From contig CP137321.1 in assembly GCA_033182465.1 (NCBI GenBank), positions 2,790,001-2,854,000 on the forward strand: a stretch of DNA of 64,000 nt, written 5' to 3'. Origin of the DNA: Sanghuangporus weigelae (taxonomy: Eukaryota > Basidiomycota > Agaricomycetes > Hymenochaetales > Hymenochaetaceae). The notes below the pieces were generated by a model, which did no database searches, had not been told where the DNA came from, and saw only the letters and a program-made list of their open reading frames with translations. Every line of letters starts with the position of its first letter. The stretch's first letter is position 1. Made by a program: the position numbers and the translations under genes. Shown here one piece after another: positions 55,317-64,000 of the stretch.

Positions 55317-58300
55317 GTCAATGTCGCGTTGGCATATGTTGTGTCGCTAGTGCCAACCCGAACACTGAACGTACCAGGCTCCACAACGAAATTATTGTCG
55401 AGGGTCCAGACCGCAAGTTGCTTAGACTTAATCTCAATGGAAACATCTTTCGAAGTCCCGGCGCTGTAGTCACGAGATGTCAATCAAACTCAATCAGGGA
55501 ACATTATGCGATCTCAAACATACGGTAGATCCACTTTTGCAAATCCGGCCAGGAATTGATTTGGAGTAACCACCGAGGCGACATTATCGGTGAGGTATAC
55601 TTGGACCACCTCTTTCCCATCTACAGGACCAGAGTTTCGCACGTTGACGGTCACATTGAAGTCATCTGAGGCACCGATGGTTGAAGACGAGAGTCTGAGG
55701 TTCGAGCTGAGCAACAAACTGTAAGATGACTGAATCCAAATTACAACAGAAATACTGACTAGGTGAAGTTCGTGTAACTCAGGCCGTGACCAAAGTTCCA
55801 AAGAGGAACAGGAGAGTCCAAGACATACTGACAAGTTCTCAATTGATCCCTTTATCTCACTGATCGAAGATAATTACCTGATGCCCAAAGTGAAGAGATC
55901 CGTCATCGGAGATAAAGCCGGGGTCTAGCGGGCGTCCTCCCTTCAAGTAGTTATAGAATGAAGGCGTCGTCGCCACGGAGCGTGGGAAAGAGACAGGGAG
56001 CTTCCCTGCACAAAACTTGTCAGACCTACCCAATTGGATTACTAGTGAACTGCAAACCAGATGGATTAACGTCTCCAAAGAGGACCTCGGCAATAGCAGT
56101 GCCGCCCTGATCGATTGACGTCTTAGTGCACATTCGAGTGGGTAAAGCCTAGGACTCACAAGCTCGCCGGGATAGAACTGCTGAACGACAGCTCCAGCGT
56201 GCTCCTGGATCCATGGTTCCGTTACTGGCTTGCCGCTAACAAACACGACGACACTCTTCTTGCCTTGTTGCTCCATAGTGGAAACGACCTGTTGCACGAG
56301 CTGACGCTGAGCACCGACGAGACCAAGGTCACTCAAATCAACGTGCTCTCCCGTAGTTGCATTCGTTCCTGGAGTCCACAGCAAGGTCTGGTCGAGACTC
56401 CAAGTTCCGACGAATATCACTGCTGCATCTGCGTTTGATGCGATCTCGATAGCCTCAGTTATCCCTGACGTGTCCGATGACCATAGCTCGCAACCTTGCG
56501 CAAATGAAACTTGGACTGGGGAAGACTTGTTCTCAAGGAAAGCTTTGATACCATCCAGGGGCGAGATACCGTTATTGGAAGCGTTGAAGAATACATAGTC
56601 ACCAAACTAGGATGTGTAAGCTTTCAGCATAGGATGCACGCATAAATATAGTGCATGTGGCTCACAGACACGCGGTTGCCTTGGGGTCCGATGATGGCAA
56701 TCTTCGATGTGTCACTCGAAGTCAAAGGAAGTGTATTGTCTCTATTCTCAAGCAAGACAATTGTTTCACGTTCCATCTGATGCAATATGTCGCGAGTCGC
56801 CTGCGTTCGTAACGTCTGATTGTAATCAGGGTACGGGTAAGGATCTATAAGTGGCATTGAGTTGAAACTTGTTAGGTTTCGACAGAGGGCCCACTTTCAA
56901 ACAGACCAAGCGAGAACTTTGTGCGCAACATGGTCATAACGACTGCATCGATGTCAGATTCTTTGACTGTTCCAGCTGCGACCTGCTCTGTTTTCATCCC
57001 ATTTACTGTTAAAATAGTAACAAGGGTCAAAAAGAGCGGTGATGCGTACCGGGTAAAGTGAGATAAGTGTACGATCCACCTCCCATCTCCCCTTGGACAC
57101 CGTTCACTAACGCCTCACGCGCAGCACATTCTCGCGAGTCGCATGTTTCGTGTTGTGTGATGAGCAAGTCCACACCTCCTGCGTCCGAAGTCACCCAGTA
57201 GGGAAACTTCCATTCACCACGGAGCTGTCAGAACACACTCAGAAAGGCAGATTCTACAACGAAGAGAAACTTTATACTGCTGACAATGTCTTTCAAGAGA
57301 TCTACCGGTCATAATCAGCCAAGAGACAAGTATTCATAGAAACGAACACCGACGAGAGTTTGAGACAGCTGGAACACCGTCATAATTCGAATACGCAGTC
57401 ATTAAGCTTAATGCACCTGCATCGATGCACGCCTTCTGGAACGCTGGAAGGTAGATCGTACGCAATGCGCGCTCACCGCCTTCGACCGGTGCTGTGTTCC
57501 TGTTCCGCAGAACAGTCGGTGAAAAAATGCAGCTTTGGCCATCGAGCGAAATACTTACAAACCGCCGTGTGGTGTCCCGAATGCTGCGAAGTGTTTGCAG
57601 GTCGCGGCCATACGGGCGATTGCAGTATCACTTGCATTTCGTCTGCGTCCGGTCTGAAGGCCTTTGACATATGCCGTGCCCATTACTCCTGCCCTATAAA
57701 GGTAAATTAATCAGTCAACGCATTGTGCGTAGTAAGAGCATGATAGTAAGCTGAATCGAACCCACAGGAATGGATCTTCACCGAAGTTCTCTTCAACACG
57801 CCCCCAACGTAACTCACGACTGATATCGAGGACAGGAGCAAAGATGTGAGAAATGCCTAGACCTTCTGCTTCGTCGGCTATCGATGAGGCAACCCGAGAA
57901 AGTAGATCCGGATTGAATGAAGCTGCGAGTCCCAGGGGAGACGGGAATGTAGTCCCATTATTTGTAAAACCATGAAGACCTGCGATAAAGTGAAGCTGTC
58001 TTGGCTGCTTGTCTTTACACGGAATAATTCCTGAAGTTCATACCTTCACTCTGAACAAGAGCAGGAATTCCCAATGTCGTATTCTCCATTAAATACCGCT
58101 GGCCAACTTCAACACCGAAGACGAATTTTTCCCATGGAGTGAGATACCCGCCCCAAATACTTCCTCCTTTCAACTTCATCATTTCAGCCAGTCCCGAAGC
58201 ATTATACGTTAAAGTGTCATCCAAAGGGTCTGAGAAGTCCATCCAACCATTCATGTCGCCTTGGATTCTGATCGAATTCTACTGTTAGATTTCTGTCTGA

Positions 58301-58573
58301 ATGCGAATGGAAATCGGCTTACATTTGCGAAACCTTTTCCTCAACCGTCATGCGAGCCAGCAAATCGCTCACTCGCTCTTCAATATTCGCTGTGGGATCT
58401 TTGTACACTGGTATTGATCCATCCTTGTTTTCTGCCCTTGCATGAAGATGAAAAGGTAGATCTCTAGCGGCGAGTGAACCCAGCTCTGGAAGAGCATACG
58501 ACGGTAGAGAGGAACTCTGCAAGATTGAGAAGACTGCAAGAGTCGATGTGAGCCTGCAGACCACTCGAGCCAT
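55317..58573 (-). CDS. Secreted GH3 beta-glucosidase/xylosidase
   Basis: The enzyme hydrolyses non-reducing terminal beta-glucose or xylose from cello- or xylo-oligosaccharides outside the cell. The start at 58573 (MARVVCRLTSTLAVFSIL) gives a signal peptide; an in-frame ATG at 58600 is also possible. Then come VYKDPTANIEERVSDLLARM, MTVEEKVSQM, GTTFPSPLGLAASFNPDLL, ILDISRELRWGRVEENFGED and ATCKHFAAFG. The nucleophile region is WVTSDAGGVDLL, a known variant of the usual SDW. The second domain has ETIVLLENRDNTLPL, IAIIGPQGNRV and VVVFVSGKPVTEPW. The fibronectin-like third domain starts near FGHGLSYTNF and contains GKEVVQVYL. It ends YANATLTVR at 55317. At least ten introns. Looks complete. Confidence 0.9.
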
Positions 58574-59364
58574 AGTTTCAAGCGCTAGTGGGGTGCTCAT
58601 AACAAGCAACCTTTTAACTACGTCGGAGCAGGTGGGTTCGCTGTCATAACTCCGTTGAATTTGAGCGTAATAACTTCGTCGGGACTCCTTTCCGCCATGT
58701 GGAACTTCCAAAGCGAGCGAGCCGCATGATCTTCCTCTTCAAAAGAATTGACAGTATCTGTTCGTTTTTTCTTCTGGACGGCTCGGTATAAGAGCAGAAT
58801 GGGTGATAGAAGGAAAAGAAGATCGAATAGCCGGACCGTGTTCAGGCATTATATCCACGTGCTTCAAGCAGATCTGCCGAGAAAATCGCGCGGTGTGTTT
58901 TCATTATGTAACACGAACATTCGTCTTTCACCGACGGCTTCAGTGTTGTCTATTTGAACTCTTGAGGGTTTTGCAGTGCTTAATATCAGCGTTTGTGACA
59001 GGCGACGTAAAATCAATTTATCACTGGCAGTGCCTGGTCAAAACGTAGCAAAGACTGTTCATCGACTTGTCGAGATGTGACGCTCTTTCGAGGGTAGTCG
59101 TACCGGCATAAGGTATTTGGGTGATCCATGCGGTCGACATTCACACTTCGACACTGAGTGTGAAGAAGGTTGAGACTTCAAATAAATATGTATTCGAGAA
59201 AATATCTGAGAAATGTCCAAATTTGCAATGCAATGCAACAGGAACACACGTGACTGACGCGGTCGTCACGTCGCGTCTACTGCTTGCCAGTGAAACATTG
59301 AAGAACTTGACCTTTGCCCCCGCCCCCCCCACGTCCTCCAGCTCTTGGACTTGATGTCGCTCTG
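58574..59364. other. Divergent promoter region, about 790 bases
   Basis: It lies between the GH3 and Zn2Cys6-like start codons. Pyrimidine-rich and C-rich runs (near 59318-59331) precede the plus-strand gene. No gene is supported. Confidence 0.4.
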
Positions 59365-60526
59365 ATGTCCCAAAGTACGAAGACGATATCATCACCTCCA
59401 AAGAATACTGCTTCGCTTTATCTGGAGGCGCTTACACATGCTGAGAAGCTGGTCGAAGCTCAACCATCACAAGAGGACAAGTCGTCGTGGAGGAAGTGGG
59501 CAAGGCAATTGATCAACTACGAGGTTCGTGTTTTTCTTTTTCGACAAATTCTATCCTAAATGTCACGGTACAGAACAAAACGCTCACTCCGCGTGAAAGA
59601 CGTGCTCCGCGACTTACAAAGTACTCTGAGGGTGCTGGCGAACGTTTCTTGGCAGTTATGGGGGTCATCGATGCTACAGAGAAGAGGCTCAAAAGCGGTG
59701 ACGGTGGACCATCGAGCAGCGGAGAATCGGAGCCGGAAGAGACTTCAACAACGCGCCGTTCGGCAAGACGCTTGGCTGATCAGAGCACAATCTCTGACCT
59801 CACATCCGAGAAAAAGGTGCTTCAATTCTTCTTTTGGCCCTAAAATACGACGCTGAATTTGTCAAGCAGGCCAATGACAGTCAAAGAGCGAGTATCTCTA
59901 CACCCAACCTTACTGATGCTTTAAAGACAATCAATTACGAGACCCCTTGTTCTCGCTGCGCTCGGGCTGGCATCGCTTGTGCAGGAAAGGAAGGACGCGC
60001 ATGTTTCACCTGCCGTGCCCACCGCCAAGGGTGCGATTTGTCTTCTCGTGCCGTTCGTGAAAAGACACGTGCTGAGGGCTCGGACAAGGATGCTGAAGAA
60101 TTTACTGCTGCAGGCAGACGCTCAGCAATGGAGAAAGGCAAAGGCAAGAAGGAGGCTGCGAAGGAGGGAGAAAGAGAACCCATCGAATCAGAAGTCACAT
60201 CCGACGCGCGTGCGGTAAGGCCACGCCGGGCCGCAACATTTGTCAGTAACGCTCGGATTGGTTCACCAAAATTGATCGCAGAGAGTCGTGCTGGTTCTTC
60301 AGCCTCAGCACAGCGCAAGCGACGTGCAATGGATGCGGATCTTTCCATGGCTGATTCTCTTCCTCCTGGACCTAGCCCGTCGAAGAGAGCAAGACCGACC
60401 CCCACCGTTCAGCACGAGGAGCATCGAATTCTCAATGAGCCAGATCTGAATCACGAAGAAGTCCGTGATGCCCTACTGTTATGTGAAGCGGCGTTTCGAC
60501 AGCTGCGAAAGGCACTCCGCCTTTAG
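59365..60526 (+). CDS. Protein with a Zn2Cys6-like cysteine cluster
   Basis: Probably a nuclear regulator; no named orthologue is recognised. The first ATG is at 59365 (MSQSTKTISSPPKN); the frame is open further upstream but only from a TTG. Exon 1 ends at about 59522, exon 2 is about 59574-59816 and the last begins at about 59870. The Cys cluster PCSRCARAGIACAGKEG, ACFTCRAHRQGC has spacing C-x2-C-x6-C-x7-C-x2-C-x6-C, close to fungal binuclear zinc clusters. It lies in the middle of the protein rather than at the N-terminus. Basic, low-complexity regions with RPRRA, AQRKRRA and PSKRARP could be nuclear signals. A helix at the end (EEVRDALLLCEAAFRQLRKA) may dimerise. Confidence 0.72.
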
Positions 60527-61953
60527 GTTGATACTTCGAGTCTCGGTTTGGTGGAAAGTAACTTTTTGCATGCGTTGTCGCTATGGTTATCTTTATGAAG
60601 GACTCCGTTTGTTTTCATGAACACGCGAGTGTTGACATTTCTTTGCTTTATAATGTCAGTTACTAGATGTTGATTACCTGTGGCTATAGGACTATCATTC
60701 AACTTAGATAGAACATACAGTTTTGTTTATGCAGTCATATAGTCCGCTCGAAATCAGTAGTTTCCACTCGCCGGGTGTACATCTCTTCCGTGATGTTATC
60801 TTACACAAGTAACGTCCGCCATGCCAAGCAATTCAGTGAGCGCCTTGAATTGCCAGTCTGAAGTGATATAGTACTGACTAAATGCAGGTCGTGTTGATGC
60901 GGAGTAACATCTTTTCATTATTTGACGATGCTGATGTTTCACAACACAACGAGACGCGCCGATGCTCCGTTTTACGCAGGCATTGTTAAACTGTACATTA
61001 CGGCCTGGCCAATGGCAGCGCTCGGGCGTGTGCGGAGTATGTATAATCTTCATGCCGTTTCCACCGGATGCTGTTGCAAGAAACGCATAACGAACGTGGG
61101 GCGTGGGGCTGCAATCTGCTGTAATATCGCTGTTCGTACTCAAGGGAAGAGAATGCATTGGTAAGGTAAGCCCCTTTTCATAAACGTGATGTTCAGTCTC
61201 TTACTGACTGAATCATGCCGACGGTATTGACCATGATGCAAACATTATTAGCAAGGCAAGAGCTAACTTTAGCATAAGGCTGTGCAATTGCCCCTTCTTA
61301 CCGATCTCCCGATTCTCCGTGATTGAAGCGGATTTCAGGTCGGGGATTTACTGAGACACTTTTCCAGATTGCGCGGTTTGGCGTGTATTCGGAACAGCTT
61401 GTTGCTCAGAAGTCAATCCACAGCTCTATCGACGATGTCATGGATAATGAGTTAGTCGAGCTCCGCGCGTCTAATAAGGGCCGACTCGGGCTTCCTTTAC
61501 GCTGCTTCCATGTCCTTGGAAGCGTCTATCTGGTGGACGTTATGCGGAGACATATTCTAGGCCCCCTTTTCTTTCCATAGAATTGGCCATACGTTACGGG
61601 CCATTGCTCTCGAGATTCTTCGCATTCTCACAGAACATCAATCTCTAACTCGGGCTGCGTTATTTAGACGCGAGATTCCCACTGTCCCTATCTACTGTCT
61701 AGCGTTTGGAGCCGTGACCGGAGTGCAACGGATCTCGGTCTACATTGAAAGAAGTCCTCCTGTCCCCGCGCGCCGACGCCCATAGGCAAGCGACAAATTC
61801 TGACTTCGGTTTCTGTTTCAGGGAGCACCGAAACTACCAACATGGCCACATTAGGTACTTCTCATTGGAGTATATAGCGGCACGGGTGAAGCATCAGTCT
61901 TTCACAAAACGCACCTAAATCTCCTCGTTGTTCTACTACTCTCTCCAGATTTC
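60527..61953. other. Intergenic region, about 1.4 kb
   Basis: No gene is supported. A 60-120 codon frame appears on each strand (60796-61158 minus, 61323-61580 plus) without motifs or plausible splicing. The last ~150 bases should be the promoter and leader of the right-edge GT1 gene. Confidence 0.35.
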
Positions 61954-64000
61954 ATGACTGTTTCGATGCAATTCTCAGAAGGCCACATCGTTGCCTTGGC
62001 ACTCCCGCTTTGGGGTATGATCATTTGATCGTTTATTCACCATTCATTCGAGTACTAAGTGTGATTCTGATCCAGGTCACACCAAGCCTTTGTGTGCGCT
62101 CATCGCAAAGATCTTGCAGCTCCGTCGTGCCCATGCTACCCTCTTCACGGACGTTACCCTTCGAGACAAGGTCCTTAATGAGGTGGCAAGACAATTTGCT
62201 ACGGACGACGACGACGACACGAAGCACTTCATTAGGTGCGGTCTACGTGGTTTAATGAGAATTCGTTTTCCCCAAACAACCTAACTTTGGCATAGAGTCG
62301 TCGCGTTGACGCCACCACCGGGGCCATTCCAGTTTGATTCTTACAAGGCTGCGTTTGTAGAAGCATACAAAACATTATGGGATAGAAAACCTATCGCTAT
62401 CGCCCCAGATAGTGATATTTCATACGAAGCGATTTCGGCTCCCCAACTTGCAGTTGTGGACGTAAGTTCTGATTTTCAACACCAGCTTATCTCTGACTTA
62501 GCCTCGAAACAGTTCTTCTGCTATGAGGCTTTGAAAGGGATCCGCTCAGTCAGTGGCACTCGTGTGCCCGTATACGCCTGGCAGTCAGGCGCAGCCACGG
62601 CCGTCTTGCATCTTTTCGGCCCTGAAGACCTCGGCGGTAGAGGAGATCTAGCAGAAAAGATCAGTCAAATCACCACAGAAGATTCAGAAACCAGGGATAA
62701 AGAGATTGAGATGGTGCGTCTCCCTTTCATAATCTAAATCTGTCAAGACCTTATGGTCTCCTCGAAATAGGCGTATCGCAGATTTGATGGCAAACTTATC
62801 GAGCTGCCTGGCCTTCCACCGATGTATGACTACGAACACGCACCACAAATTGTTGGTTGCTCCATTGTGATGCTTTCTGCTTGTCCCTTATTCATGTCCT
62901 CCCACAGGCAGCTATTCCAATCAACCAAGCCCAAGTCGCGGCCTTTGTTGCGTATTCCAATAGGTATGCGTTTCGTCATTTACTGATGCAATTCCACAGC
63001 TGATCCCATAAAGATTTTTTTCGGAATGCGACGGTGTCATACATTCTACAAGCAGAGCATTCGAGGGAGAGGCACTCAAGAAATGGCAAGAATGGTACGG
63101 GACAAAGCCTACCATTGCGGTCGGACCTCTTTCCCCGCCTGCCAGCGCGGAAGATATAGAAAGGGAGAGAGCGGTGTCTCCTGTAGGAGAAGAGGTTGAA
63201 ATCTTCCTCAACAATGCGCTTGACAAATTTGGGCCGAATTCAACCGTCTATGTATGTTTCTGCTGTTTCTCTTTTCGATGTCTTCTGACACTTTTATTTC
63301 CCGTAGATTTCATTTGGCACTGTTTGGTGGTCATCGGAACCCGAGAAGATTTGGACCTTCATTGATGTACTTCTTGAGCAAGGCATTCCTTTCGTACGTG
63401 AGAATATTTGCGCTTATGGCATGAGACTTGACCGATGATCACATTTAATCAGCTTCTCAGTCATGCTTCTCCAGTCGCCACCATACCTGACGAAATATCC
63501 ACCAAGGTGAAGGTTTCGGGCCTCGGGTACGTTTCAAAATGGCTGCCGCAGCAGGTAATTCTACGCCATAAGGTGCGTCGATACTAAAGATTGTGCGTTA
63601 TTATTTTCTTAAAGAGAGCCAGGCCTGCGGATGGTTTGTTTCCCATTGTGGTCATAACTCGGTGATGGAATCGCTGACTTCCGGAGTCCCTCTGTGAGCA
63701 TCAAGTACTTTAAAGTAATTCCTTGCTCACATTTCGTGTCCTTCCAGGATCTGTTGGCCATATGACGCGGACCAGCCTGCGAACGCAGCCAATATCGCAT
63801 CCGTTCACGGAGCAGGCTACGAGCTGTTTGAGGTACGGAACGGTGACGGCTTGCGACCGGTCCATCGTCTCGGAGACAAGGCCCCTGCATGCAGTCTGGA
63901 AGCGGTTCGGCAGGAGACTGTTGATGTATTCACGAAGGCACGGGGCAAGGATGGAGAAGCCAAAAGAGCGAAGGCGCAATGGTTCGGCGAGCACTTCGCA
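61954..64000 (+). CDS. UDP-glycosyltransferase, GT1 family, 3' end outside the window
   Basis: This is a close relative of the gene at 50409-52537, on the opposite strand. The start is at 61954 (MTVSMQFSEGHIVALALPLW). After an intron come GHTKPLCALIAKILQLRRAH, ATLFTDVTLRDKV, a poly-Asp stretch, VVALTPPPGPFQFDSYKAAF and GTRVPVYAWQSGAATAVL. Further exons give LPGLPPMYDYEHAPQI, EALKKWQEWYGTKPTIAVGP, VKVSGLGYVSKWLPQQ, CGWFVSHCGHNSVMESLTSG and ICWPYDADQPANAANIASVH. The last visible residues are AKAQWFGEHFA. It lacks about 20 residues that the other copy has between EIEM and the LPGLPPMYDY block, where this copy has a 60-nt intron. Acceptor unknown. Confidence 0.85.

Overview
The window is nuclear DNA of a basidiomycete fungus, most likely an agaricomycete. 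The evidence is the many 45-60 nt GT-AG introns with CTNAC-like branch sites, agaric-type F-box proteins, a DUF6593-like protein, a secreted intradiol dioxygenase, a GH85 endoglycosidase, a family of GT1 glycosyltransferases and a Crinkler-type P-loop protein. I saw no tRNA, rRNA, CRISPR, LTR element or recognisable transposon. All exon joins come from reading splice sites and frames by hand.

Region 1 (1-27 kb) is dense with housekeeping genes. RNA14 (minus, cut by the left edge) diverges from an extraordinary coiled-coil gene (2834-9063) of about 54 exons. Next come an Hrp1-like two-RRM protein (minus), a cytosolic GH85 ENGase (plus), a secreted intradiol dioxygenase (minus), IMP dehydrogenase (minus), a C2H2 zinc-finger protein with triplicated exons (plus), an unrecognised large protein (minus) and the AAA+ ATPase RVB1 (plus). 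RNA14 and Hrp1 orthologues belong to the same pre-mRNA cleavage factor in yeast.

Region 2 (27-43 kb) is sparse. It holds a Crinkler-type P-loop protein, a small DUF6593-like protein and an ER DnaJ/TPR co-chaperone (DNAJC3/p58IPK type), separated by two stretches of about 4-5 kb without a convincing gene.

Region 3 (43-64 kb) is accessory in character. It holds a membrane-anchored Cys-rich protein, an orphan broken copy of the zinc-finger protein's N-terminal domain, two F-box genes, PEX7, a GH3 beta-glucosidase, a Zn2Cys6-like protein, and a glycosyltransferase family: one complete gene (minus), one C-terminal relic beside it, and a third gene on the opposite strand that runs off the right edge.

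The strongest unexpected signal is inside the coiled-coil gene. From 4765 to 6281, nineteen consecutive exons alternate exactly between 29 and 34 nt, with alternating intron phases. Each pair makes 63 nt, or 21 residues, or three heptads. Downstream, four exons of exactly 63 nt look like the same unit without its internal intron. The gene's last intron hides a final exon that completes a second copy of a C-terminal Cys/His module.
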